The notes: generated from the sequence alone by a model not told the origin. A DNA stretch of 54,893 nt from Spirosoma fluviale (GCA_945866095.1 CAMBGA010000004.1:1-54893); one strand, 5' to 3'. Positions 45,042 through 54,640 are shown, counted from the first letter of the stretch. Translations and numbers: made by a program.

Positions 45042-46118
45042 ATGTCTCAAAAACAAAAAATAGCGCTTGTTACTGGTATTACAGGTCAAGACGGTGCTTA
45101 TTTAGCTGAATTATTATTGTCTAAAGGGTATGTGGTTCACGGGATAAAGCGGAGAAGCTCTTTGATTAATACAGGTCGAATCAATCATATTTACGAAGAT
45201 CCACATGTGGATTCGTCCAATTTTCACTTGCATTATGGCGATTTGAGTGATTCTACCAATATCATTCGCATTATTCAAGATGTGCAGCCCGATGAGATTT
45301 ATAATTTGGGTGCGATGTCTCATGTTAAAGTTTCTTTTGACGAGCCAGAATACACGGCTCAGGTAGATGGAATAGGAGCGCTCCGTATTTTAGAGGCCGT
45401 TCGCTTGTTGGGACTAACGAAAAAGACAAAAATTTATCAGGCGTCTACGTCTGAATTATATGGTTTGGTGCAGGAGGTTCCTCAGTCGGAAAAAACGCCG
45501 TTTTATCCGCGTTCTCCCTATGCTGTTGCGAAGATGTATGGCTATTGGATCACGGTCAATTACCGAGAGGCCTATGATATGTTTGCGGCGAACGGAATAT
45601 TATTCAATCATGAGTCACCGTTGCGCGGAGAGACTTTTGTGACGCGTAAAATTACGCGAGGGGTTTCTCAGATTGCGCTGGGCCAACAAGATAAAATTTA
45701 CTTAGGTAATTTGGATGCCAAGCGAGATTGGGGACATGCCAAAGATTACGTCGAAGCGATGTGGTTAATTTTGCAGCAAGAGAAACCAGAGGACTTTGTT
45801 ATTGCAACAGGCATTACGACCACGGTTCGCGATTTTATCAAAATGGCTTTTGCGGAAGTGGGCATAGAGGTTGAATTTAGTGGAGAAGGTGTGAATGAAA
45901 TTGCGAAGGTTTCAAAATGCAATAATCCGTTGTACCAAGTGGCCATTGGCAAAGAAGTCGTAGCTGTTGACCCACGCTATTTCCGCCCTACTGAAGTTGA
46001 ATTATTGATCGGAGATCCAACAAAAGCGAAAACGCAATTAGGTTGGACCCTACAATATGACCTACCCGCCTTAGTGAAAGACATGATGGCTTCGGACGTC
46101 AAATTATTTACAAAATAG
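45042..46118 (+). CDS. gmd: GDP-mannose 4,6-dehydratase
   Basis: The 358-residue SDR enzyme converts GDP-mannose to GDP-4-keto-6-deoxymannose, the precursor of GDP-fucose and GDP-rhamnose. It has TGITGQDG (11-18, NADP binding), the catalytic Tyr160 and Lys164 (SPYAVAK) and a TS pair in STSELYG. Length and start are standard. It is the first gene of an operon (gmd, UDP-sugar dehydrogenase, upxY-like, wzi) after a strong promoter. Confidence 0.96.
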   Translation: MSQKQKIALVTGITGQDGAYLAELLLSKGYVVHGIKRRSSLINTGRINHIYEDPHVDSSNFHLHYGDLSDSTNIIRIIQDVQPDEIYNLGAMSHVKVSFDEPEYTAQVDGIGALRILEAVRLLGLTKKTKIYQASTSELYGLVQEVPQSEKTPFYPRSPYAVAKMYGYWITVNYREAYDMFAANGILFNHESPLRGETFVTRKITRGVSQIALGQQDKIYLGNLDAKRDWGHAKDYVEAMWLILQQEKPEDFVIATGITTTVRDFIKMAFAEVGIEVEFSGEGVNEIAKVSKCNNPLYQVAIGKEVVAVDPRYFRPTEVELLIGDPTKAKTQLGWTLQYDLPALVKDMMASDVKLFTK

Positions 46119-46120
46119 AG

Positions 46121-47374
46121 ATGAATCCATCCATTGCGATTATAGGTTTGGGCTATGTGGGCTTTCCGTTAGCAGTGGAGTTTGGGAAACAATATCCTAC
46201 GCTAGGTTTTGATATCGACGCAACGCGTATTTCCGAGTTAAATCGGGGATATGATCGTACACAAGAAGTAAGCGATGCCCAATTAAAGGCTTCGTCACAG
46301 TTAAAATTTTCATCCGAATTAAACGATTTAGCGGGTTGCAATACATTCATTGTGACTGTCCCCACGCCCATTGATCATTTCAAAAAACCAGATTTGGGGC
46401 CATTATTAAAGGCCTCGGAGATGATAGGAAGTGTGTTGAAAAAGGGCGATGTGGTCATTTGCGAATCAACGGTCTACCCCGGTTGTACCGAGGAAGACTG
46501 TGTTCCGGTGCTAGAGAAGCGTTCGGGATTAAAATTTAACGAAGATTTCTTTTGTGGCTATTCGCCGGAGCGGATAAATCCAGGCGATAAAGTAAATACA
46601 TTAACGAAAATCAAAAAAGTTACTTCGGGGTCTACGCCTGAAATTGCAGATTGGGTGGATCAGTTATATCGGTCTATTATTGTCGCGGGAACCCATAAGG
46701 CATCGTCTATCAAAGTAGCTGAAGCGAGTAAGGCGATTGAAAATGCGCAGCGCGATGTCAATATTTCCTTTGTGAATGAGTTGGCCTTAATATTTGATCG
46801 CATGGGAATAGATACTTCAGAGGTATTAGAGGCGGCGGGGACCAAATGGAATTTTTTAAACTTTAAACCGGGCTTGGTGGGTGGACATTGCATTGGTGTT
46901 GATCCGTATTATTTGCTTCATAAATCGGAAAGTTTGGGCTATTATCCGCAGGTTATATTATCTGGCCGAAGGGTAAATGACAATATGGGGCTTTTTGTGG
47001 CAAATAAATTGGTCAAATTGTTAATTCAAAAAGGCAAAAAAATAGGGGGAGCGAAGACCTTGATGTTGGGCATTACCTTTAAAGAAAACTGTCCCGATAT
47101 TCGAAATTCGCGGGTCGTCGATATTTATCGCGAGTTGAGCGATTTTGGAATGGAAGTGGATGTATTTGATCCGTGGGCCAATAAAGCCGAAGTGAAAAAA
47201 GAGCATGGAATTGATTTGGTTACGGAATTAGGGGCCAATTATGATGCGATTGTTTTAACGGTAGCGCACCAGGAGTTTTTAAATTTGCCTTATGCGAGCC
47301 TGAAGGCCGAAAACGGAATTATTTTTGACATTAAATCAGTATTGGACAGAACTTTGGTTGACGCAAGGTTATAA
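46121..47374 (+). CDS. UDP-N-acetyl-hexosamine 6-dehydrogenase (TviB/WbpA/WecC-like)
   Basis: The 417-residue nucleotide-sugar dehydrogenase oxidises the C6 alcohol of UDP-N-acetylglucosamine or -mannosamine to a uronic acid using NAD. It has GLGYVG (9-14) and the catalytic Cys257 in GGHCIGVDPYYL; the C-terminal domain has SRVVDIYRELSDFG. The sequence looks closest to the Vi-antigen TviB type, but the exact substrate cannot be fixed. It starts 2 bases after the gmd stop. Confidence 0.9.
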   Translation: MNPSIAIIGLGYVGFPLAVEFGKQYPTLGFDIDATRISELNRGYDRTQEVSDAQLKASSQLKFSSELNDLAGCNTFIVTVPTPIDHFKKPDLGPLLKASEMIGSVLKKGDVVICESTVYPGCTEEDCVPVLEKRSGLKFNEDFFCGYSPERINPGDKVNTLTKIKKVTSGSTPEIADWVDQLYRSIIVAGTHKASSIKVAEASKAIENAQRDVNISFVNELALIFDRMGIDTSEVLEAAGTKWNFLNFKPGLVGGHCIGVDPYYLLHKSESLGYYPQVILSGRRVNDNMGLFVANKLVKLLIQKGKKIGGAKTLMLGITFKENCPDIRNSRVVDIYRELSDFGMEVDVFDPWANKAEVKKEHGIDLVTELGANYDAIVLTVAHQEFLNLPYASLKAENGIIFDIKSVLDRTLVDARL

Positions 47375-47385
47375 ATTAGGAATGA

Positions 47386-47862
47386 ATGGCTTGGTACGCG
47401 GTATATACAAAATCTCGAATGGAGAAAAAGGTTTCTCTGAGATTGGAAGAAGCGGGAATAGAGAGTTATTGTCCAGTGACCAAACGCAAAAAACAGTGGT
47501 CGGACCGGAAAAAGATTGTGGAAGAGGTATTATTTCGCTCTTATATTTTCGTGAACATCGATTTAATTACGCAGGGGGCCACAGTGCGAAAAACGTTTGG
47601 GGTGGTTAATTTTGTGTATTGGTTGCACAAACCTGCGGTGGTACAGGATGGGGAAATATTAGCGATCCAACAATTTTTATCGGATCACATGGAGGTTTCT
47701 GTCATAGGGGACTCAGCGGTGAAAGTAGGTGATTTCATCACGATTGACACAGGGCCACTTAAAGGTCAGACGGCTGAAGTGGTCGGATTAAAAAATAAAA
47801 ATGAGGTTCGTTTGCGTATAGATAGTTTGGGATTTGAATTGGTGGCTAATTTAAGTCATTAA
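47386..47862 (+). CDS. UpxY-family NusG-like antitermination factor
   Basis: The 158-residue NusG paralogue has an N-terminal NGN domain (MAWYAVYTKSRMEKKVSLRL, LFRSYIFVNID) and a C-terminal KOW domain (VKVGDFITIDTGPLKGQTAE). In Bacteroides, UpxY proteins let RNA polymerase read through the leader of their own capsule operon. Here it sits third, after two sugar-nucleotide genes and 11 bases behind the dehydrogenase, and so may act on a polysaccharide locus elsewhere as well as on this one. Confidence 0.9.
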   Translation: MAWYAVYTKSRMEKKVSLRLEEAGIESYCPVTKRKKQWSDRKKIVEEVLFRSYIFVNIDLITQGATVRKTFGVVNFVYWLHKPAVVQDGEILAIQQFLSDHMEVSVIGDSAVKVGDFITIDTGPLKGQTAEVVGLKNKNEVRLRIDSLGFELVANLSH

Positions 47863-47895
47863 TAAATTTTATATATTTGATTTTTAATAAAAGAG

Positions 47896-49359
47896 ATGTT
47901 TCAAAAAGCAAAAAGTATGTTGGCGAAGAGTTTGGGCATTTATGCGATCCTTGTTATTTTTTGCTTTTCGTCTTTTGGGCAAAGAGCTGCGGTGCCAACT
48001 TTCTTTTTTGGCGGGGGCATTTCATCTAGCAATTACACCCCTTTTTGGCTTAGGGCTAATCAGTTTGGCGCTGTTCCTACGGAAGGGAATTATGTTAATG
48101 CGGGCGGGTCAACGTACATAGAATACCGAAAAGGGAAAAAGATGGATTGGGGTTTAGGGGCCTCGGCTAGATTAAATCTGGGGGAAACCAAAGCAGATTT
48201 ATTTGTTCAGGAGGTGTATTTGAAAGGAAAATGGGGCATATTTGAATTGTCGGCAGGAAGGAAAAAATATATACAGGGGCTTGTCGACTCTACATTGAGT
48301 TCAGGTTCTTATATTTATTCAGGGAATGCCCTGCCGATGCCCAAAATTGAAATAGTGGTTAATGAATACTGGCATCCCAAATTTTTAGGACAGTTTTTGG
48401 GCTTTAAGGGTAACTTTGTTCACGGATTTTTTGAGCAAGAGAGGAAAAATGTTTCCCAGGTTTATTTACATCAAAAGTCATTATATGGTCGTATTGGGAT
48501 GCCCAATTGGCCTATAAAGTTTTATGGCGGGTTCAATCATCAGGCTCAATGGGGCGGCACAAAAAGGTATTTAAAAAATTATAAGCCAATTGGAGGAGGC
48601 CTGCCAACAAATATACTTAATGATTATTTAGACGTTATCGCGGCAAAATCTTTAGCTGGGGCTGGCGGGGATACGGCTACTTATGGTCCTAATGAGGGCT
48701 TTAATCGTCTTGGAAATCATTTGGGCTCACTAGACATTGGGCTCGAGCTAGAAGGAAAACAGGGAAAACTCTTTTTGTATCGACAAAGCATTTATGATGA
48801 CGGGTCTTTGTATTATTTAAATAATATAACGGATGGCTTACATGGTATTTCGTATCATACGAAGCGTAAAAAGGGCTTATTGAAAATAATATTCGAATAT
48901 CTTAATACAACCTCACAAGGAGGGGCAGAATTTGATCAAAGATTAAATATTAGAGGATTTGATAATTATTTTAACAATGGAATTTATCCTGAAGGCTGGA
49001 CCTATTTAGGCAAAGGAATGGGAACGCCATTAATGACTTTAGATTCTGAAACGGATTTAAACGCGTCCAAGGAGGTGTATTTTGATAATAATCGGGTAGA
49101 AACTTTTTATGTGGGAGCCGAAGCCATGATTGGAGAAAACCGCCTCATGTTTAGGGGCAGCCTTAGCAATGCAATTGGCTCTTTTGGAGCTGAATATGTA
49201 CCCGTTAAAAAGCAACTGGCTTTTGGACTTCAGTGGCAACGACAAATTTTTGTCTTTGGCCAAAATGCATTGTTATCAGCTAACATTGGTGCCGATATAG
49301 GTTCTTGGAAAAAAGATTTAGTGGGGGGAAATTTCATTCTATCAGTTCCGATTCAATAA
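47896..49359 (+). CDS. Wzi-family capsule assembly outer-membrane protein
   Basis: The 487-residue exported protein has a signal peptide ending SSFGQ and a predicted beta-barrel with alternating amphipathic strands. The starts of several Wzi motifs are visible (SSNYTPFWLRANQFG near 47, WGIFELSAGRKKY, KFYGGFNHQAQWGG). Wzi anchors capsular polysaccharide at the outer surface. It closes the gmd-dehydrogenase-upxY operon. Another Met at codon 8 could also be used. Confidence 0.88.
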   Translation: MFQKAKSMLAKSLGIYAILVIFCFSSFGQRAAVPTFFFGGGISSSNYTPFWLRANQFGAVPTEGNYVNAGGSTYIEYRKGKKMDWGLGASARLNLGETKADLFVQEVYLKGKWGIFELSAGRKKYIQGLVDSTLSSGSYIYSGNALPMPKIEIVVNEYWHPKFLGQFLGFKGNFVHGFFEQERKNVSQVYLHQKSLYGRIGMPNWPIKFYGGFNHQAQWGGTKRYLKNYKPIGGGLPTNILNDYLDVIAAKSLAGAGGDTATYGPNEGFNRLGNHLGSLDIGLELEGKQGKLFLYRQSIYDDGSLYYLNNITDGLHGISYHTKRKKGLLKIIFEYLNTTSQGGAEFDQRLNIRGFDNYFNNGIYPEGWTYLGKGMGTPLMTLDSETDLNASKEVYFDNNRVETFYVGAEAMIGENRLMFRGSLSNAIGSFGAEYVPVKKQLAFGLQWQRQIFVFGQNALLSANIGADIGSWKKDLVGGNFILSVPIQ

Positions 49360-49362
49360 TCA

Positions 49363-50598
49363 TTACCCAAAAAACAGGTAACTCACGCCTACAGCCGTAA
49401 TGATTCCAACCAAGTCTGCAAACAAACCTGCCCACAACGTATAGCGAATGTTTTTTACTTGGACCGAACCGAAATAAAGTGCCACCACATACAAAATAGT
49501 CTCAGCAGATCCTTGAAATACACAGGCAAGCCTACCTACAAATGAGTCAGGCCCGAAGGTTTTCATCGTGTCGATCATCATGGCGCGCGACCCACTTCCA
49601 CTAATGGGATGCAAAAGAGCCGTAGGCATCGCGTCGGTAAAGCGATTATCTAAGCTCGTTTGTGCGACAAGCCACTTCATTCCATCCACGACAAATCCGA
49701 GTGCACCCGAATTGCGGAGGCAGGAGATGGCGACCAACATACCCACTAGGTAAGGAATGATTTTAACGGAGGTTTCGAATCCGCCTTTAGCACCCTCTAC
49801 AAAGGTCCCAAAAATGTCAATCTTTTTCCGAAAGGCGGCTGCAATAAAAGAGAAGATTAATAGAAATAAAATACCATTGCTAAAGACTTTGGATTGGATC
49901 TCGATGGACTCTTTTGGCAACTGGCTAAAGTACCACAATATCCCTCCCAAAAATAAGGTTAGGCCGGAGATCCAAGCAAAAAGCACGGGTTCAAAAAGTT
50001 TAATTTTTTGCTTGATGGAAACAACAATCAAACCCGTCATGGTGGTGGCATAGGTCGCCATCAAACAGGGAATAAATACATCAGAAGCATCCTGAGCACC
50101 ATAAATGGCACGTTGCGCCATGATGCTCAATGGGATTAAAACGGGTCCCGCGCTATGCAAAACCAAAAACATAATTTGGGCATTGGATGCCGTATCTTTC
50201 ACGGGATTTATTTCTTGCAGCCCTTGCATGGCCTTAAGTCCAAAGGGTGTTGCCGCATTATCAAGGCCTAATAAATTTGCCGAAAAGTTCATGATCATTT
50301 GGCCATGGACTGGATGATCTTGTGGAATTTCAGGAAATAGTCGGGTGAAAAAGGGCTTAATGCGGCGGGCTAAAAAATGGATGGCTCCCGCCTTTTCACC
50401 TATTTGCAAAATGCCCATAAAAAAAGTCATGACACCTGCGAGCGGAAGAGCGATTTTCATCACAGCCATTTCGGCAGAATCAAACATGCCGTCGACCAGA
50501 ATTTTGAAAATATCGGTGTTACCAAAAAATATAAATTGGATGATAGCTACGAAAAAAGCGACGCCAAAAAACAAAAACCAAATCCAATTTAAAGCCAT
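49363..50598 (-). CDS. Nucleoside-recognition (Gate) membrane protein, SpmA-SpmB fusion
   Basis: The 411-residue multi-pass protein (about ten hydrophobic segments) has two Gate domains: the SpmA-like N-terminal half (ANLLGLDNAATPFGLKAM) and the SpmB-like half (LHPISGSGSRAMMIDTM). In Bacillus these are separate spore maturation proteins; the fusion is common in non-sporulating Bacteroidota and probably transports a small solute. It is convergent with wzi (3-base gap) and divergent from the VanX-like gene. Confidence 0.88.
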   Translation of the reverse strand: MALNWIWFLFFGVAFFVAIIQFIFFGNTDIFKILVDGMFDSAEMAVMKIALPLAGVMTFFMGILQIGEKAGAIHFLARRIKPFFTRLFPEIPQDHPVHGQMIMNFSANLLGLDNAATPFGLKAMQGLQEINPVKDTASNAQIMFLVLHSAGPVLIPLSIMAQRAIYGAQDASDVFIPCLMATYATTMTGLIVVSIKQKIKLFEPVLFAWISGLTLFLGGILWYFSQLPKESIEIQSKVFSNGILFLLIFSFIAAAFRKKIDIFGTFVEGAKGGFETSVKIIPYLVGMLVAISCLRNSGALGFVVDGMKWLVAQTSLDNRFTDAMPTALLHPISGSGSRAMMIDTMKTFGPDSFVGRLACVFQGSAETILYVVALYFGSVQVKNIRYTLWAGLFADLVGIITAVGVSYLFFG

Positions 50599-50653
50599 GT
50601 GAAAAAGGGAATAATAAATTTTGGCTAAATTTAGGGAAATTCTACATTTTCTG

Positions 50654-51340
50654 ATGATTCGATTGACAAACTTAACTGTATTTATTGTTTTTGCTTTGAC
50701 TGCTTCGCATCAAGGTTTGGCCCAAAACTGTTCGTATGAAGCGGCGATGCGAAAGCAAGGATTAGTGGAAGTTAGCCAAGCGGCTCCTGGCGTAAAGGTC
50801 GAATTAAAATATGCGACGCAAGATAATTTTATGAAACGCGATGTGTATGGCTGCTTGCAGCATGGATATTTACAGAAAGAAGTAGTGGATATGCTGAAAA
50901 AGGCACAAAAATCATTGGAGGCCAACAAGCCCGGCTATCATTTATTGATTTATGATGCGGCTAGACCTTTATCGATCCAATGGATTTTATGGAATACTTT
51001 GACTCAATATCCGCCTAATATCCGAAAAAATTATGTGGCCGATCCACGGGAACATTCCATTCATAATTATGGCAGCGCGATTGATTTAACTGTGGCGGAT
51101 GAAAAGGGAAAGGCTTTGGATATGGGAACTACGTTTGATTTTTTTGGTGAATTAGCTTATCCTTCCAAAGAGCAGGAGCTTTTGGCAAACAACAAATTGT
51201 CAAAAAAGGCGTACGAAAATCGGCTTATACTAAGAAATGCGATGAAGGAAGCGGGATTTATGCCGATCGAATATGAATGGTGGCACTTTAATGCGTTTTC
51301 ACGCGCAGAGGCTAAAAGGCGATACCAAGTAGTTCAATAA
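50654..51340 (+). CDS. D-alanyl-D-alanine dipeptidase (VanX-like, peptidase M15D)
   Basis: The 228-residue exported protein (signal peptide ending near QGLAQ) has the zinc motif SIHNYGSAID (H137, D144), EWWH (E208 catalytic, H211 zinc ligand) and conserved Arg104 in DAARP. VanX/DdpX enzymes split D-Ala-D-Ala; in the periplasm it likely recycles peptidoglycan dipeptides. There are no other vancomycin-resistance genes here, so resistance should not be assumed. A TTG at 50621 is open in frame but the ATG at 50654 gives the signal peptide. Confidence 0.9.
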   Translation: MIRLTNLTVFIVFALTASHQGLAQNCSYEAAMRKQGLVEVSQAAPGVKVELKYATQDNFMKRDVYGCLQHGYLQKEVVDMLKKAQKSLEANKPGYHLLIYDAARPLSIQWILWNTLTQYPPNIRKNYVADPREHSIHNYGSAIDLTVADEKGKALDMGTTFDFFGELAYPSKEQELLANNKLSKKAYENRLILRNAMKEAGFMPIEYEWWHFNAFSRAEAKRRYQVVQ

Positions 51341-51434
51341 ATAGGGCTTTTTATCCTGATTGCTTGCCGTTTATCCAAAAATCAGTTTTTGGGCACGTCA
51401 AAATTCGTAACATTGCAGAAATAAATTGAAAGAG

Positions 51435-52892
51435 ATGAATGCAAAAAAATTAGCCATATTGTTTTTCCTATTGGGAACTGTTCCATTTGTTGGCAATAGC
51501 CAAACGGCCATTCAAGGAAATGCTAAAATAACCAAACTTACATTAACTCAGGCGGTGGAGACGGCCTTGCAGCATAATCTAAATGTAAGGTCCTATGAGG
51601 TTAATTTGCAAAATGCGGAGTTAACGTACCAACAAGCGAAATATAATCAGTTGCCTTCTTTGAATGGAAATATGAATCAGGCGGCGAGTTTTGGTCGTTC
51701 GATTAATCCCTACACGAATGGGTATGATTCGCGAAACATCAATTATTACAATGTCGGCTTGAATGCCAACGTGTTGTTGTTTAATGGGGGCCAATTAAAA
51801 AACAGTGTATCTCAGAGCGATTTTAATTTAAAGGCCACAAGGGAGGATTTGGTGTCTATTCGCGAAAATATTTCGTTGCAGGTGGCACTGTCGTATTTGT
51901 CTATTTTAAATGCGGAAGACCAATTGAGCATCGCTAAAACTCAAACGGATATTACGAAATTACAGATTGAAAGAACAGAGAAATTAGTGCGCGCTGGGTC
52001 ATTAGCAAATTCGAGTTTATTGGATTTGAAGGCGCAGCTGGCCAACGAGGAGTCGAACTTAGTGACGTTTCAAAGTAATTTGGACATCAATAAATTAACG
52101 CTTTTGCAGTTGCTAAATGATTCGAGTATTCAGCTATTTGAGCTGGAGCGTATTCAGGTTCCGGTGCCAAGTACTAAGGCCTATGATGTCAGTATTGCCG
52201 ATATATATACTAAAGCGTTATCGGCCCAACCATTAATTCGGGCGGCAGATTTCCGTGTTCAGGGGGCGGCAAAAAGTATTGAAGTAGCGAAAGCATTCCG
52301 TCTGCCAAGTATTTCCTTGAATGGGAGCTGGTCTGCGAATCAGTCCAACGCGTTAAAATCAGTAGAAATTTTAGGTTCTCAAACGGTTAATTTAGGAAAT
52401 GTAGCTATAGCTGGACAAAATTACCCAATCACAACGACTCAGATGAAGTTTGGGGAGGGCACGACGGTTGGTTATTTTGATCAGCTGAATAATACGCAAA
52501 ACAAGGTGATCTCGTTGAATTTAAACATTCCTATTTTTGCCAAAAATTTTAATAAGACACGGGTTTCGCAGGCTAATTTACAGCGCATGAATTTGGAGAT
52601 AGAGGCGGAACGCGCACGATTAACATTGCGTCAAAATATTGAGCAGGCATATGTAAATATGTTAAATGCGGCGAAGAGATATGAGGCGGGGAACGTACAA
52701 GTATTTGCGTTAGAAGAATCTTTTAGGGCTTCGGAAAGTCGCTTTAATGCAGGTACGATTGACTTTGTAAGTTACAATTTGCAGAAAACAAATTTGGACA
52801 AGGCGAAATTGAGTTTGATTCAGGCCAAATATGATTTTGTGTTTAGGACGAAGATTTTGGATTTTTACCAAGGAAAGAGTTTGACTTTTTAG
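51435..52892 (+). CDS. TolC-family outer-membrane efflux protein
   Basis: The 485-residue exported protein has a signal peptide ending near GNSQ and the two-repeat TolC domain (ALQHNLNVRSYEVNLQNAEL; later ANLQRMNLEIEAERARLTL) with long coiled helices. It should form the trimeric outer-membrane channel of an efflux or type I-like system. A TTG at 51426 is in frame, but the ATG at 51435 is preferred. Its stop overlaps the first unit of a 7-bp tandem repeat; a periplasmic adaptor gene follows. No inner-membrane pump gene is seen in the window. Confidence 0.92.
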   Translation: MNAKKLAILFFLLGTVPFVGNSQTAIQGNAKITKLTLTQAVETALQHNLNVRSYEVNLQNAELTYQQAKYNQLPSLNGNMNQAASFGRSINPYTNGYDSRNINYYNVGLNANVLLFNGGQLKNSVSQSDFNLKATREDLVSIRENISLQVALSYLSILNAEDQLSIAKTQTDITKLQIERTEKLVRAGSLANSSLLDLKAQLANEESNLVTFQSNLDINKLTLLQLLNDSSIQLFELERIQVPVPSTKAYDVSIADIYTKALSAQPLIRAADFRVQGAAKSIEVAKAFRLPSISLNGSWSANQSNALKSVEILGSQTVNLGNVAIAGQNYPITTTQMKFGEGTTVGYFDQLNNTQNKVISLNLNIPIFAKNFNKTRVSQANLQRMNLEIEAERARLTLRQNIEQAYVNMLNAAKRYEAGNVQVFALEESFRASESRFNAGTIDFVSYNLQKTNLDKAKLSLIQAKYDFVFRTKILDFYQGKSLTF

Positions 52893-52996
52893 GTAATAGG
52901 TATTAAGTATTAGGTAACAAGTAACGGGTAATAGGTATTAGGTAAAAAGTAATAAGTAATAAGTAACAGGTAATAGGTATTAGGTAAAAAGTAATA
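52892..52996. repeat. 15-copy 7-bp tandem repeat (RGTAWYA-type)
   Basis: Exactly 105 bases form 15 tandem heptamers such as GGTAATA, GGTATTA, AGTAATA and GGTAAAA, with purine at position 1 and G-T-A at positions 2-4 in every copy. It fills most of the gap between the TolC-like stop and the adaptor gene. Such variable-number repeats could change copy number by slippage and so change spacing for the adaptor's expression. Confidence 0.9.
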
Positions 52997-53041
52997 GGTT
53001 TAAAACATAAAATGGTAGGTTGGCGCGCGAAGCGACTATCT

Positions 53042-54457
53042 ATGAATCAAAAAATTATGGCAACAAAGAATAATAAAAAAACGTGGATTATCATCGCAGC
53101 GGTGGTCGTAGTAATTTTGGGAGGTTTAGGTTTGGCCAAGAAGATGGAATGGATCGGAAAGGTGGAGCCTACGGAGGTGGAGTTGACGAAAGCGGCTAAA
53201 GCAACGATTATTGAAAAAGTTTCGGCTTCGGGAAAGATACAGCCTGAGGTGGAGGTGAAAGTTTCACCGGATGTGTCGGGGGAGATTGTGTCTTTGAATG
53301 TGGCAGAGGGAGATTCTGTGGTGGTGGGCCAAGAAATTTTGAAGATACGTCCGGATAACTATGTGAGTTTATTGGCTCGAGCGGAGGCGCAGGTCAATGC
53401 GATGAAGGCGAGTACGGAACAAAGCAAGGCGGTATTAGCACAAAGTGAAGCAAGATTAAGTAAGTCAAAAATTGATTTTGACCGAAATGTAAAATTGCAT
53501 AATGATAAGGTGATTTCGGATGCGGACTTTGATCAGTTCCAGTCGGCATACTTAGTGGCCAAGCAGGACTTAGAGGCGGCAAAGGCGAATGTGAAAGCGG
53601 CAAATTTTAATGTAAAGAGCTCGGAGGCGGCGCTAAAAGAGGCGCGGACTAATTTAACAAAGACGACGATTTATGCGCCTCAGAGTGGCATCATTTCGAA
53701 GTTGAACGTGGAATTGGGCGAGCGTGTCGTAGGAACGTCGCAGATGGCGGGAACGGAGATGTTGCGGATTGCGAATTTGAATAACATGGAAGTTCGGGTT
53801 AATGTGAATGAGAATGATATCACGAGGGTCAGTTTGGGTGATACGGTGATGATTGACGTGGATGCATTTTCTTCCTCGGAGCGCAAGTTTAAGGGTTTGG
53901 TGTATGAGATAGCGAGTTCGGCAAATTCATCGGGTGCGGCATCTATGTCTACGGATGCGGTGACGGAGTTTGAGGTGAAGATTCGTATTTTACGTAGCTC
54001 GTATAGCGATTTAATTAAGGGCAAATTATCATATCCGTTGAAACCTGGGATGACGGCATCGGTTGAGATTTTGACGAATAGAAAAGATCAAATATTAACG
54101 GTTCCGTTGTCAGCGGTTACTACCCGTGAGATTGGGGCTAAAACAGAAGAGGTAAAAGAGGATGCTATGGCCAAAAATGGTGCGACAGCTGTTACACAGG
54201 AGGATGCCAATACGGCTAAGCGTAGGAAGGAAAACACGAAAGAGGTTGTTTTTGTCATGGAGAAGGGCCAAGTGAAGCAAATACAAGTGAAGACAGGCAT
54301 TTCGGATTTTGACAATATTGAAATTGTCTCGGGCTTGAATGAAGGCCAAGAAATCATTTCTGGCCCGTATGCAACGGTTGCGAAGAAGTTGAAGGAAGGG
54401 GACAAGGTGAAAAAAAAGGAAATAAAGTCGGCGGATCGTAGCGCAGATAAGAAATAA
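53042..54457 (+). CDS. Efflux periplasmic adaptor subunit (HlyD/MacA-like membrane-fusion protein)
   Basis: The 471-residue protein has an N-terminal membrane anchor (TWIIIAAVVVVILGGLGL) and then the adaptor layout: biotinyl-lipoyl-like barrel (VSPDVSGEIVSLNVAEGDSV), a long coiled-coil hairpin (about 95-195, AKQDLEAAKANVKAANFNVK), the second lipoyl half (APQSGIISKLNVELGERV) and a C-terminal beta-barrel. A Lys/Glu-rich insertion is seen near 365-410. The start could also be the ATG at 53057 (MATKNNKK) or 53012; 53042 is a compromise. Its partner pump is not in the window. Confidence 0.88.
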   Translation: MNQKIMATKNNKKTWIIIAAVVVVILGGLGLAKKMEWIGKVEPTEVELTKAAKATIIEKVSASGKIQPEVEVKVSPDVSGEIVSLNVAEGDSVVVGQEILKIRPDNYVSLLARAEAQVNAMKASTEQSKAVLAQSEARLSKSKIDFDRNVKLHNDKVISDADFDQFQSAYLVAKQDLEAAKANVKAANFNVKSSEAALKEARTNLTKTTIYAPQSGIISKLNVELGERVVGTSQMAGTEMLRIANLNNMEVRVNVNENDITRVSLGDTVMIDVDAFSSSERKFKGLVYEIASSANSSGAASMSTDAVTEFEVKIRILRSSYSDLIKGKLSYPLKPGMTASVEILTNRKDQILTVPLSAVTTREIGAKTEEVKEDAMAKNGATAVTQEDANTAKRRKENTKEVVFVMEKGQVKQIQVKTGISDFDNIEIVSGLNEGQEIISGPYATVAKKLKEGDKVKKKEIKSADRSADKK

Positions 54458-54470
54458 ATTGAAAAAAACG

Positions 54471-54510
54471 AGGGGCTATCTTGCTTTTAACGAATTAGCC
54501 CCCTATTTTT
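54471..54510 (+). terminator. Terminator after the adaptor gene
   Basis: A GC-rich stem (54471-54478 with 54496-54504, one bulged C) is followed by a run of T at 54506-54510, just before tRNA-Asn. Confidence 0.75.
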
Positions 54511-54531
54511 GCATTCCCGTAAAGGGCAAAC

Positions 54532-54605
54532 TCCTTCTTAGCTCAGTTGGTTAGAGCACATGACTGTTAATCATGGGGTCCCTGGTTCGAGCCCAGGAGA
54601 GGGAG
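54532..54605 (+). tRNA. tRNA-Asn, anticodon GTT
   Basis: A complete class I cloverleaf: acceptor stem 54532-54538 with 54598-54604, anticodon loop CTGTTAA, T arm CCTGG-TTCGAGC-CCAGG. CCA is not encoded. A hairpin terminator follows at 54614-54640, and the last 20 bases of the T arm/acceptor are partly repeated at 54683-54702. Confidence 0.96.
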
Positions 54606-54613
54606 CAAACAGG

Positions 54614-54640
54614 AAAGTCACTAGAAATAGTGACTTTTTT
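54614..54640 (+). terminator. Terminator of tRNA-Asn
   Basis: A perfect 9-bp stem (54615-54623 with 54628-54636), GAAA loop and T tract. Confidence 0.85.

Noticed and set aside
50654-51340. VanX-like gene as a vancomycin-resistance determinant
   Set aside because: No vanH, vanA or regulator is nearby and Gram-negative cells use such enzymes for D-Ala-D-Ala recycling.
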